Shown here in pieces: positions 18,832-41,646 of a DNA stretch of 64,000 nucleotides (position 1 is its first letter; each line of letters begins with the position of its first letter). The notes under the pieces were generated by a model. It did not search any database. It worked only from the letters and a program-made list of their open reading frames with translations, and was not told where the DNA came from. The stretch is taken from assembly GCA_039096225.1 (NCBI GenBank), contig JBBPEB010000015.1, forward strand, positions 2,344,001 to 2,408,000, written 5' to 3'. The stretch is from Blastocystis sp. Blastoise. Taxonomy: Eukaryota; Sar; Bigyra; Opalinata; Blastocystidae. A program made the position numbers and the translations under genes.

Positions 18832-20366
18832 TTGTTACTTTTCATATATGAGTGTTTGAATAGATTCAAATATAGAGATAAAACTTTTTTAAACGAATGC
18901 TAAAATATAAAAAAATGAATGAAACAGTATATATATATTACATATAAACAGTTATATATTATATTCCATTAATGAATAAACATATATACTCATGCTTATC
19001 TATATTATAAAAGCGATATATATGTTTACTAAAATAGATCTATTGTTATTTGTTTTTTAACCCAAAAACATTGAGACAGAGCAGATAAACAAAGAATTTG
19101 AGCAAAACAACATAACTAATAAGTCACTATCATTCTGAATGATAACAAATGACATATATATATAAATATGTACATGCATATTATAATAAGGAGAAACAAG
19201 AACCACAAAATAGATAGTAAAAAGGAAAAGAATATTTCATAATAAAGAAAAAGAGTATATTTAGCAGGTAGTTATGAAAAAGAAAATAAGAAATAAATAT
19301 CAACAACCAATATGAATATATAAAGATAATATAAAAAGAAAAAAGTGATTAAAAAAATAAAGTAATTATTATTACTAGAAATACAGGATATACAAAAAAG
19401 AATAAAAACAATAATATGTTTTAAAAATATATACTTAAAAAAGGTAATACTAAAATAGATAAAATAGATTAAAAAAAAGAATAAATAAAATAGATAAATA
19501 AAATAGATAAAAAAAAACAAAATAGATAAAAAAAAGAATAAATAAAATCGATAAAATAAATAAAATGAAAAGAATTATAGCAATAACATCAAAATGTATG
19601 TATATTAAAAAAATAAATAGAATTTAAAGGAAACAAAAAAAACTTTTTAAAAGTAGAATATATATAGGAATAATTAAATAATTAGAAGAAATACATACAG
19701 ATCTAAGAAGAAGAAGAGAAAAAAAATAGATTTATAAAAATAATGAAAACGATGAATTATTTATATAATGACTGAAATAAGAAACAAGTGAAGTCTAATG
19801 GAAATATTATATATATATGTAAATATATATATAAAGTAATATAAATATATAAGAAGAAAAATAAGGTAATATAAATAAACACAAACATATATATAATTAT
19901 ATACATAATTATAATAAATTAAGAATTACATATAAAACAAATAATCAATTATGTAAAGTATATAAAAGTTAATACAAAAAAAGAGACTAAATACTATAGA
20001 TATACTAAATATATATATATATACTTTACAAATAATGTTATTCTTAATATGTTTGAAAAAAATATAAAAGTATAAAATAACTACAAAGAAAAATGGAAAA
20101 AAGTATACATTAACTCTTAACAATAAAATATTATATGTATATATATAAAGAAAATGAAGGTATATATAAGAAAAGAAACGTCCTAAGAAAACATTTAAAT
20201 AGAATATATATATATAGAATAGTAGCATGTACATAACAAGTTCATTTTTAACATGGACACAACACAATTATGAATGATATATATATATATAGTATAATAG
20301 CAAATTAGATTGAAAAGAGATTCATATATATATATATATATATGAGTATGGCGCATAGAATAGTAT
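18627..20366. other. Gene-poor AT-rich spacer
   Basis: About 1.7 kb between the sialidase and the convergent MFS gene. It is rich in AAAATAGATAAA-like A/G-biased stretches (19,440-19,560) and (AT)n runs. No frame has coding composition and no tRNA or repeat array was found. Confidence 0.5.
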
Positions 20367-22726
<2,360 letters not shown>

Positions 22727-23198
22727 AATAATCTGTTTATTATTTATAAGAAATAATCTTTAAATCGATTGAAAACTACACAAAATTCTTGTGACTCTTT
22801 TTCATTTCTAGCCTTTCATTTTTTTGATTCTCTTGATTTTTTAAATTAATGAAAACAGTACGATTTGTGTTTTTTAAGATTAAAAATTTAAAACTGAACT
22901 TTTTACAATTTGTACATAAAAATATATGGCATATAATATAAAAAGAAATCATTTCAAGAGCTTCTAAAATAAAATAAATCTTTTTTGATATAACATTTGA
23001 TTATCATAACAATATTAATTGAAGATATATTAAAGCTGATGACCCGATAAAAAAGGCTTTAAATATATGTTTCAATTACCATAAAAAAAAAACAATAAAA
23101 ATAAAACAAATTATGTTGTTCACGAATATTTTTATTACTATAAACTGAGAAATGCAAACAATAATTATATATATCACATGTTGATATCATAAGAGTTA
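22727..23198. other. Intergenic
   Basis: 472 bp of AT-rich DNA: 5' flank of the MFS gene and 3' flank of the alpha-glucosidase. Nothing recognised. Confidence 0.5.
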
Positions 23199-27415
<4,217 letters not shown>

Positions 27416-28113
27416 CTTTATTTTTTCTAAAACAAAAATAATTAATATAATAAAAGATTTTTAACTTTCTTCCTTTTAGTAAACAGTTTATATAAAATAT
27501 TGTTACACAAAAAAAGGTTGTACTTAAAATAAGAATCATGTTAATTTTTGGTTTTTCCCTTAAAAACAAAAAAATAACCAAGGATATTCCTAGAAAGATC
27601 CAGTTAAGAAAGAACTCTAATCGAATAGTTAATTAAAAAAGAAGAGTTGTCGTTTCATTCTATTCATGACATATTATGTCTTTAGAATTCATTAAGCTGG
27701 ATACTGAGTTCTATATGATTCTTTTTGAATATTTATTTTTTCTAAATGAAAAGAATGATGTCCAATGTTATTCTCCTATAGTAGTATATTTCATTCATTT
27801 CTATTTATTTGCTTCATCCCTTGAATATCCAATTATTTAAACCATGTTTCTAAAGAAATAATTCAATTCTTAAACGTTAAAGCACCCAATAAGTCGTTTT
27901 CTAACACTCTTCCGTGCTTATTTTTATTAGGTATTGCTATTACATACTCTGTTTACTTTAAAAATGTTACATTGTCTGTTCTTATGATCAAATCTGAATA
28001 ACTTATGTTCAAACTCATTATTTAATTATATCCTATTATTTGGGAAGCAAGAATGCATAGGGTTATCAAAAAAGAAACAAATAATTATACATAAATTTGA
28101 AAAATCCAGCAAA
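27416..28113. other. Intergenic
   Basis: About 700 bp between two minus-strand genes: promoter of the alpha-glucosidase and 3' flank of the BTB-LRR gene. No gene or repeat recognised. Confidence 0.5.
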
Positions 28114-30202
28114 TCATTCAATTTCTTTACATAGTAATTCTGGAAAATGAATTGAAGGATATTGTTGTATAATGATATCGACTAATTGCAATCCATCTGA
28201 TGTAATTAAGTTTCCTAAAAAGATTATAATAGTAAATAATGATCATATCAATTTCTCTCTATATATACCCGTAAAATCAAGTAGACGAAGCTTTGGAAGG
28301 CATCCATCTTTGATAAGATTATAAAATAGAAGAAGAACATGGTCTGATAATATATTATCTATTATTAATAATATTACATATACGATATAATAAAATAAAA
28401 TACATTTGATAGAAAAAGAAATTAAATGTTGTAAAGAATCTTTTTGAATATTTGACAGTATATGAATCATCATGGTATCATTTAGATGGAGACCTATAAT
28501 ATTTAGTATTTTATTTATTATGACTTTTATTCTATTTGTTTATTATATTTATTTATTATATTGATTTATTATATTTATTTATATATATAGTATTCATTGA
28601 TTTTTATAGAAAGTAAGCAAGCAATACTTGATAAATTAATAATTTTAAGATTTGATAGATATCCATTTTCAATACATTTTGAAATCTCTTGAACTCCTTG
28701 TAGTCCTATTCTGTTATCTATTGAATATAATAGATAAATATATATTTATATTCTATAATTATATAGAATATACATGAAATATCTAGTTGTTCTAATAGAG
28801 GAATATAATGGTCTTTTATACAATGAAATAGAGTTAAGAATCCATCATCGTTAATGTCACATTCTATAATGAACATAATTCTATATATATAACTATTAGT
28901 TATATACATACGATGAATATCTAGATCTGTAAGATGCATCAATGGCTGGTGACGAAATAATGTTAAAATAACATTAAGACCTTCTGTTTTCAAGGGATTA
29001 CCTTTAGATATGTATATTATATAGAATATAAAATATAGTGTTACGTTATATTATATTCATTATAAGCAAATTCTAAGATTTATAGAAGAAGTAAAATATA
29101 AGATTGATATATATATATATCGATAAAACTCTTGATTCCATATTATTTTGCATATGGTGTTATCCATCATATAATTAGTATTATTATATACAAGATAGAT
29201 TAAAGGAAACAAGATTTGAAGGGAATGAACTCTCAAAACTAGTTATAAGATCAGCACAACACAAACTATCAATTTTATTGTCTAGGTAATAAAGAGTTAA
29301 AATAACTATAATAATAATCATAAATATTATAACTATAATAATCATAATAATCATAATAATCATAATAATTATAATAATCATAATAATCATAATAATCATA
29401 ATAAAAAGAGTGAAAAAGGAAACAATACTTATATTTAAGGAATGAAAACCTATGTAAAATATATATATTACTCTCCAAGTTAATTGTTAATATATCATGT
29501 GATAAATAGGTTAATAAAGACGCCAAATAGTTCATATTATCAAAACGTATATTACAGCCTATATATATATTTATATATATAATGCATTACAATTTCCTTT
29601 ATGTGATTAGTATTTACGAGAAAAAGCTATATTTTTAATATTTGTTTGTCCAGATTCATGTAAATAGAGTAAAATATTTTCAAGTATTGAATTTATATCT
29701 AAAATATCTATATAATAAATATAATTAAGTTCATAGTATATCTATATATACTCACATATACCAAAGCAATAGAAGGACAAAAATAGAAATTCTGAATAGG
29801 CGTAAAAAAACTTTTACGATATATTACGATGCCACTAGTTCTGCAAATGAATTCATAAAACATTTTTCCACAAGAATAGAGATAACAACTATTCCACAGT
29901 TCAGAATCAGTGATTCCATAAAAAGTCATATCATTCCATAGGGTCACTAATTCGTAATAATTTAATTTGTTTATATTAAATTCATTATTTTCAACGATAT
30001 CCTTTATAAATTCGAAACAAGAATCACTACGATTAAGTACTAATTCGTTATGTGTTGTTAATACATCCATATGATTGATATAGAAGAAGAATAAAGACTC
30101 AGGATATTTCTCTATAGCACTGATATTTAAAGTATACCTATTATTAGTTTGAGGGAAATATATCTTCAATGAATTCTTGACAATTTGATTTTTGTAAGTC
30201 AT
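28114..30202 (-). CDS. BTB/T1-like domain plus leucine-rich repeats, one repeat per 90-nt exon
   Basis: Exons 29752-30202, 29618-29707, 29472-29558, 29429-29449, 29192-29281, 28912-29001, 28774-28863, 28628-28717, 28404-28493, 28269-28343 and 28114-28214 give 424 residues ending in TGA. The first exon encodes a fold like a KCTD/T1 BTB domain (YPESLFFFYINHM, then LNRSDSCFEFIKDIVEN, then YYELVTLWNDMTFYGI). Downstream are about nine 28-30 residue LRRs of the ribonuclease-inhibitor kind (e.g. GLNVILTLFRHQPLMHLTDL, GCLPKLRLLDFTG). Six of the repeat exons are exactly 90 nt, and every intron is phase 1. BTB proteins often recruit Cullin-3 with the repeats binding substrate; that role is inference. 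Confidence 0.8.
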
Positions 30203-31125
30203 CAATATAAATTTATATGTATTAAATATAAAATAGTGTTTACTTTATAAACAACTTATTTTTAAAATCTTATTCAAAAAAATTGATACATAATTAAATT
30301 GCGTTTTTCTTTAAAAAGATAATTTTGGTATTTATGAACGAAATTATACATATTCAGTATGATAGAATTCAGATAGAATACTGAAATACAATAAATTCAT
30401 ATTTTAATTGATACACGCAAATTGATTCGAATCGTGTGTTGTCTCAAGAATTGGGCTTTTAAATTGTATAAATGTGTTCTCCATTCGAACCATAATTTTC
30501 ATTATTGGAAAACAAATTAATCAAATCAAACCAAAACAAATAAGACACTATGGACATTTTTTCAGGTTTCTGTCAAAAGGTCCAACGACTTTTTTGTTTT
30601 GGTTTCCCCAGTGGTGAGCAGTGAAAATTTTTAAATATGTAGCTGACAAAAGGTTATTTGATTTTTCTGTTTGGTTTCCCCAGTGGTGGAGCAGTGAAAA
30701 AATTTTAAAGGGTAGCTGACAAAAGGTCCAACGACTTTTTTGCTTTGGTTTCCCCAGTGGTGAGCAGTGAAATTTTTTGTCAGAGTTTCAGTGATTTTAT
30801 AAAATCGAAAAGCAGTGCAAAAGTATGACGCACCTTAAAACAATAATTGGCGAATAAAAATGGTTTTAAATATTCTCTATTTTTTCATTTATTGGCTTTT
30901 TTTATTCTTTTTGTGGTGTAATAATAAACGATATAACAAAACAAACAAATTAAATATTATCAAATAATCATAAAAACAAATAATAGAAAACAATAATAAT
31001 AAATATATAAAAAAAAGATAATAAAACATATAATAAATAATATAATAAAATATATATAATATTTAATTTATAATATTTCAACCAGGACAGTTTCAGTCTT
31101 TAATTTGCATTTAAGCCTAACCAAC
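30203..31125. other. Intergenic with tandem repeat
   Basis: No coding signal. It contains the threefold 72-74 bp repeat (30571-30786), otherwise AT-rich DNA including the promoter side of the BTB-LRR gene and the 3' exon end of the small minus-strand transcript candidate. Confidence 0.5.
30571..30786 (+). repeat. Three tandem copies of a 72-74 bp GC-containing unit
   Basis: The block GGTTTCCCCAGTGGTGAGCA starts at 30601, 30673 (one extra G) and 30747, each followed by GTGAAA and a T run. Units are joined by AGCTGACAAAAGGT. Copies 1 and 3 also share TCCAACGACTTTTTTG. The block is unusually GC-rich for this intergenic DNA. Function unknown; no hairpin-loop pattern or ORF is convincing. Confidence 0.9.
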
Positions 31126-31778
31126 CTATATAAAGAGATGATATTAGTTAAGTATTACTAATAATAATATATATATAACATTTTAAAATAATAATAAAAT
31201 AAAAAATATATACCTTTTCTAATCATTACAAGACAGGCAAGGAATCAAAGACAAAGAACCATCCTATAAAAGATATATGATAAATAGTATAATGAATAAA
31301 ACAATATAATTAAATATATATATATACTTTTTATAAACCATTCTCCAATTGGCCAACAACGACAGCAACAGAACTTATGGAAACCTATATAAAGATAGAG
31401 TGAGTTGTAGAATATAATAATATATGATATAATAAAATAATATAGAATAATAAAATATAAATATATACATTACTCCTATATAAATATAAAGTGGGGTTAG
31501 TTATATAATATGTAATAGATAATATAGATATATATGTACCTTTTATTCATGTTGATTCCCTTCATTCTAGACCCAAGCAGCATAACTATAAAAATAATTA
31601 GAAAAAGAAATATATATATATATACCTATAAGAGAACCATAACCACACACAAGAAGGAGCAGAACACTTAAGGAGACCAGGAATAGCCACAGCAAGAAGC
31701 AGAGACAGCTACTATAGAAAATGAATGAATAGAGTAGAAAAAATAAAATATAAAGAAACAGCAAACACCTACCATCAT
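31126..31778 (-). other. Candidate small multi-exon transcript (possible 35-residue secreted peptide or ncRNA)
   Basis: A chain of short segments bounded on the minus strand by GTATAT/GTACAT donors and TATAG-type acceptors: exons near 31773-31778 (and upstream), 31626-31708, 31540-31585, 31469-31475, 31328-31384, 31214-31263, then from 31125 down. Joining the first three from ATGATG gives a 35-residue peptide beginning MMLSLLLAVAIPGLLKCSAP and ending SYAAWV, which looks like a signal peptide with two Cys. Further exons would then be 3' UTR. An alternative frame is also open but lacks a good start. Exons are GC-richer than their introns, which argues for a real transcript; coding status is unsure. 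Confidence 0.35.
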
Positions 31779-33619
31779 AATAGTATCATATGATATGAAA
31801 TAAAGTAATAATTTAATAATACATCATTATAATGATATAAGATATAATAAAATAAATATGTGATAAGTCATGTAGGATTTTGTTTTGTTATAAAAGGGTG
31901 TAATAGGAATTTAGAAGATATAGCTGAAATAATGAAAATAAACATGAATAATCTCATATCTACTAAATATAGAGAATCTTCATCATAAATAAAATGAATG
32001 GTTAAGAATAAAAGAGAAAGAGAAATTTTATTTCTATGAGGAAAATGGATATTGTTATTGTTATTTTCAATTTATCCTAATTATTATTAATACTATAAAA
32101 AATGTTTTATTTTAAAGAATTATATATTTATTTATCATTATAATGTTTTATAATTAGTTTAGACGACAGAAGAGTCATTTTTATAGTTAATTATCAAAAT
32201 TATTCTTAGTATCACTTTGTAAGTATAACTTATTTTTTAAATAAACCTAGGCTATAATACAGACTTATAGAGAAGACCCTGAGACTTCTAATCCCAAAAC
32301 AAAAGTGATTCATATAATTCAGAATGATTGTCTGAATCTTCATTTAGAGTATTAATTTGAGTCACATACTTTCAATAAAATGATTAAATAAAGAGAAAGA
32401 TGATAAAAAAGGTCTAGAGTCAAAATTGTTATGAAATATCAACTTTTTAATCTATTTGTGTAGATTTTCAATTATTTTAATATCATAATATGACTGAAAA
32501 GAAACAAAAAACATTTTAAAGTCAATTAAGTCAACAATTGTAATCAAGTAAAAGTCTTTTAAAACCTCTTCATAAACTCAAAACGTATAGAGTGAGTGTT
32601 TTCCAGTTAAAATAATGTTTATTGTTACAATAATATCAAAAACAAATCAAATTATTATTTTATAATTACTCAAGAACAACTTTTTCTATCAACTAAGGAC
32701 TCATAGCTATCAAATATGCATATGAATAAGCAAAAATAATATTTTGTATATTTTTAATTGAAAAGTCAGAATCGTGTTGATAGTTTACTATAAAACAAAT
32801 GCAAAAATCACTTTTTTATCAAAAAAATGTTTAATCTCATTAATCGTTATATTCATGATTTATTCATTGTCTACTTACCGTGTTTAATCATCTTCAGTGA
32901 TTTTTAGTGAAACTAAAATTATTTCAAATATATATTTTATTTTCAATAATAACAGAAACGTCTCATATTGCATATTTAGTGTCTAAATGAAGTTTAAACA
33001 TGACAGTGATATCAATTAATCAAAAATTATAAAATATAAAGAATCTCCATTTTTATGACTTGTCTTAAATCATGTTAAGAGTAAATGAATGAATAGTTTC
33101 ATTAGTCATCTGTATGATTTTAGTATTATTTTCAAAATATTTTGTTTTTTAACAAGAATAAATTCTTAATTTATTGTTTATCAAGTCAAAAATGTATTTA
33201 AATGATTTTTTTCTACTGTACAAGGATACACTGATCATATGAAAAAAAAATTGCACAGAATCTTTTGATAATCTATTTTTGAAAAATGAGAATTATTTTT
33301 TGGAACTAAACTAATATTTTACGTATAAACATTATAAAATCTCCTGAACAATCTTTTGAGAAGATTCTGTGTTCGACAATACACTTAATTAAGTAATTGA
33401 TAATTGTTGGAATATTTTTGTATTGAATAAACTGTTTTGAATGTTTCTATGAATCATCTATATACAACTAATACATTTAATGATTAAATAAATACACATA
33501 TAAAGAAAAAAATAGTAATTAACATAATTGATCTTCACCTCTCTGAATATATATTTTTTGAAAATCTTATACAATATGAATATTAAAACCTATATATACA
33601 TAAAATAGTTATATAAACG
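31779..33619. other. Gene-free AT-rich stretch
   Basis: 1.8 kb without exon-like islands, long frames or tandem repeats. No feature can be supported. Confidence 0.5.
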
Positions 33620-33688
33620 ACCTTAAGACAGGAATTGAACCTGTTTTCAATCATAAATTGATTGAAACTTACCAATTTAAGCTTAAGG
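33620..33688 (-). tRNA. tRNA-like element, possibly mitochondrial-type, anticodon uncertain (UUU?)
   Basis: Read on the minus strand: perfect 7-bp acceptor (CCTTAAG/CTTAAGG), a D-arm with GG in the loop (CTTA/TAAG), an 8-bp anticodon stem with loop AATTTAT, and a perfect 5-bp T-arm with loop TTCAATT; GGTTCAATTCC matches the B box. Against a normal nuclear tRNA: no two-base linker before the D-arm, position 33 is A not T, and the anticodon stem is too long. It could be a nuclear copy of a mitochondrial tRNA, a degenerate tRNA, or a tRNA-derived Pol III unit. Confidence 0.4.
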
Positions 33689-33689
33689 A

Positions 33690-37760
<4,071 letters not shown>

Positions 37761-37764
37761 ATAA

Positions 37765-37795
<31 letters not shown>

Positions 37796-37801
37796 ACATA
37801 C

Positions 37802-38265
37802 CTAATAGAAAAAAATGAATTTGGTGATGTTGAGTCATAGGGAAAGATAACCAACAGAAACAGTAGAAAACAACCTAAATAAATAAATAATAATAAATAA
37901 AAATATAAAAATAATGAAAATAAATAATAAAATGAATTAGAATTCTAATTCAAGAAAAAAAAAAGAAAGTTAATAATAGATAGAATGAATATACGATAAG
38001 TATTTTATCATATAATATTACAGCAATATAAAAAATAAAAAGATAAGAGATAATTATAAAAATAAATAAATACATATATACTTTGAAAACAGTTTGACAT
38101 CATAGACGTTGTTGACATGGACTGAAGAGGACTCTTATAACCACGGACGAGCAGGAACCTATACATGCTAGAGAATGGGAGAATGTTAATATGGGTAAAG
38201 AATAAAAAATAGCAATATACATACAAGGGAACAGTCTGAAGTTAAAATGAGCTTCTATTTTTAAA
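37802..38265 (-). other. Second chain of tiny minus-strand exons
   Basis: Islands bounded by GT..AG on the minus strand: from upstream to 38225, 38082-38158 and 37802-37874; each is less AT-biased than its surroundings. A frame crosses the last two (includes KSPLQSMSTTSMMSNCF, then RLFSTVSVGYLSL and a stop), but the first visible island has no ATG. The last island ends at a donor leading into the polypyrimidine strand of the 4-kb tract. Could be a noncoding transcript or a small peptide gene. Confidence 0.3.
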
Positions 38266-38383
38266 AATAAAGGCAAATAAAAATAGAATAAAAATAAAAA
38301 AAATATGTAACAAATGAAATATTTTCTAAGTCAATAGGCTCAATAGCGTATGGGTGTCTTCAGGTCTTAAAAGAAAAATCATT

Positions 38384-38396
38384 TTTGCGGGAATAT
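38384..38396 (-). promoter_or_regulatory. Candidate motif ATATTCCCGYAAA, copy 2
   Basis: ATATTCCCGCAAA on the minus strand, identical over 13 nt to the copy before tRNA-Phe (59423-59435). It lies about 120 bp upstream of the candidate minus-strand transcript at 37802-38265. Confidence 0.3.
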
Positions 38397-38851
38397 CAAG
38401 AAATTCAAAAAAGTATATTTTCCCTCCTTTTTTCGCTGTCACTTTTTTTTAATATTTTTGACTTTATAGTATTAAAATCGATTCTTACAGGCATGTATAG
38501 ACACTTTATACCACTTTTGAAACTAAAAATCAAATATTCAAAAATGAGTGAAAAATCACAACAAGCAAGAAAAACAATTTTGTAAGCTGAGTATGTTGTG
38601 TATAAGTATGTCTAACAACAGAGATGATAAAAACGCACAACTCCTCTTGGTTTAGGACATAATTATGAATTCTCTTAAAAAAGCTATTTTAAACCTTAAA
38701 ACGATACCCTGAACTATAAATCAAGTCCTGAATGATATTCTAAAGTCATATTTTTAAAAACAGGTTTATTGACGATAATCAATAAACAAAAACAAGAGCT
38801 TCTGTTTTACTTTTCTTTTTTGAATTTTTAATTGTTTTGACTTTCTAGGGT

Positions 38852-38939
38852 AGTTGGCTAAAAGAATGCTGTCGTCTTTAGGCTAAAAAATTATGAATAA
38901 AAAAGTCAAGTCATTTTATTGTTTTTTCCTTGGGAAATC
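38852..38939 (+). repeat. Diverged direct repeat, copy A
   Basis: Shares AGTTGGC, TTTAGGC (offset 25), AGTCATTTT-TTGTTT (offset about 58) and GGGAAAT (offset 80) with 39262-39349, in the same order and nearly the same spacing. Confidence 0.6.
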
Positions 38940-39261
38940 AAAAAGAAGAAATTTTTAGGTGTGTGTTGATTTAGGCTGTATAATGGTTTATATTGTAAAA
39001 GGACTTGACGAGAATGATTGAAATGATAATATATCACTCAGAGAATACACAAATTTTAAAAACTTCTCACTCATGTAATCCATTCCTGAATTATAGACTT
39101 CAGAGAAAAAATTAAAGTCTTTTTGGTTTTAAACAGTCATTTTAAATCATAAAACACTGTAAAATAGTCAATATTTAGAATGTCTATGATTATATAAATA
39201 AACAATATATTTTGTAGAGTTATTTTTAAGTTTTTCTCGTCAAAAAGAGAGAAACTTGACA

Positions 39262-39349
39262 AGTTGGCGGACACTCTTTTCTCGAGTTTAGGCCAACGTA
39301 TTTTTGATTAAAAAATCCCAGTCATTTTGTTGTTTCTCTTACGGGAAAT
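39262..39349 (+). repeat. Diverged direct repeat, copy B
   Basis: Partner of 38852-38939, 410 bp downstream, with about one indel of one base. A CTTGACAA...GTCATTTTGTT string near 58,455-58,490 may be a shorter relative. Confidence 0.6.
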
Positions 39350-39452
39350 AGGGTCAAAAAAACACAAAATGTCCATAGTGGATAATAAAATGAAAAACAA
39401 CAACATAAAAAAGATAATTATATTGAATAGATTGATTATCTTATAAACTGAA

Positions 39453-39549
39453 TTATTCATTAATCTTTTTGGCATCCTAAATATAGTATGATTACTATAA
39501 TAAGAAGTATAAATAAAGCAAAGAAACAAAATAACCAAAAATAAAATAG

Positions 39550-39600
<51 letters not shown>

Positions 39601-40173
39601 AGAATCACCTTCTTTGGATCTCTTCATTGAGGCACGTGCTTTGGGTCCCCAATTTGGTTCCGGATTGTCCGGATAACGTGCCACTTCAAAAGTAGGAACA
39701 TTCACACCTTCAGTGTCAAAGTTAAACTATAAGTTTATAAGTACAATAAGTATAATAAGTATAATAATAAGTATAATAATATACAAATATAATGAATATA
39801 ATGAAATAATAGCAACGATATTAATGATATTTATATAATTTAATATATAAATATAATAATAATAATAATATATATATATACGTCTTGTTGTGATTTCTTG
39901 GTAAGTATTTTCTTGGCAGGACTATGTTCAGGTAGTTTATTAATATCCAGAGGGTGTTTTTCCTGCCAATTACGGAATAAATCAAATATAACAGAAGAAG
40001 GAGCTGTTGTTTTTATAGCTAGAGGATCGGTATGAGATTGAGACACTTGATATCCAGCGTGAATCAGGCCCGACTGAATCTAGATGAAATAAAATGTATA
40101 TAAATAGATAAGTTTATATAATAATAATTAAAGAATAATGACATTATAAATGTTTATAATAATAAGAGAATAA

Positions 40174-40212
<39 letters not shown>

Positions 40213-41614
40213 TTCAATCATTTTAGGTGAATTCATGTGAAGTGTATTACACATGGAATGAAGAGAATAGAAGAGAGGGACATCATGAAGTTCAGATCGC
40301 TCCTATTATATATATATATATATAACTTTATAAACATTAATATAATCAACACAATAATAAATAAAAGTTGATGTATATAATTTTACAAATAATAATAACA
40401 TATATATACAGCATAGAGAAGTCCAAGAAGACGCTTTTGGGTAGGAATAACGCCTTCAGGAGTGGCTTTTACCCTATCAATACAGTTATCTAGCCATTTT
40501 TCGGAATATAAAGGTCCATTCCAAACAGGACCGGCCATCTATATATATATATATATATATATATAACGATTTGTATATTATATCCTCTGTTAAATAAATA
40601 AAACTATGTATTATATATAGATTAAAAGAGTTAATAATAATAAACATATATAATAATAATAATACATACAATCCAAGAGGATCCACATTGGTCGCATTTC
40701 AAAGGAGTGCTATTCGTATTGCATATATACTTATCTCCTACTTGTTTCCCTAAGGGTTGAAGATAATAATTGTCACAAGCAGCACAAGAATATACAATAG
40801 ATGACTTAAAAGCTATATATATGTAATAAATAAATATATATATATATACCTGTTTTCTTGACTTCTTGTTTGCTATCAAAACTATACATATTATAATCAG
40901 AAAGAATAAATAATATAATAAAAATATATGTATATAATACAACATATAGACTATACTATAATATATTACAGTTTACACTATAAATCATAATATATACACG
41001 CGAACAAACATTCGTATATAGAAATCAATTTGAAAAGCTGCTAAGACTTCTATATATCTTCCATATTTAGCAGCCACGTTATTTATATATCCTAAAGCGA
41101 TTCGAAGAGCTAATTCATGACAAAAAGGAGTCTTTGGACAATTTGCACCATACTTACTAAAAGATACCTATATATATATATATATATATACATTATTAGT
41201 AATACTTATATATAATAGTATACTAAAAGACTATAAATAACATCTATATATATACTTCAGGATGATTACCACAGAGAACAGCAAGATCTGTGCACGTGAC
41301 AAGCATGAGACCTCCATTTTTAATGGCTTGAACAGCACTATCAATAAAGATACTACAGGATCCGTACGGATCTAAATCGATGACGTCAAACTGCGTCATT
41401 GAAGGACGATTCTCATACATATATAATGTTGCATCTCTATATAGTAATACTTGCAATAATATATATATTCATTAACATATAAATGTTATTGAAAACAAGA
41501 TAAATTGTAGTATAATAAACTTTATTATAATTATAAAAAATTATAAATATAAATAATAATAAACATAATAATAACTCAATAATATATCACCATACACAAA
41601 AATAATATATATAA

Positions 41615-41646
<32 letters not shown>

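Larger units (their letters stand above)
38266..39452. other. Intergenic with dispersed repeat pair
   Basis: No gene. Holds the minus-strand ATATTCCCGCAAA motif (38384-38396) and two diverged 88-bp direct copies (38852-38939, 39262-39349). Confidence 0.5.

Noticed and set aside
30571-30786. CRISPR-like array
   Set aside because: Spacers are not unique (copies 1 and 3 share them), only three units, and the genome is eukaryotic.
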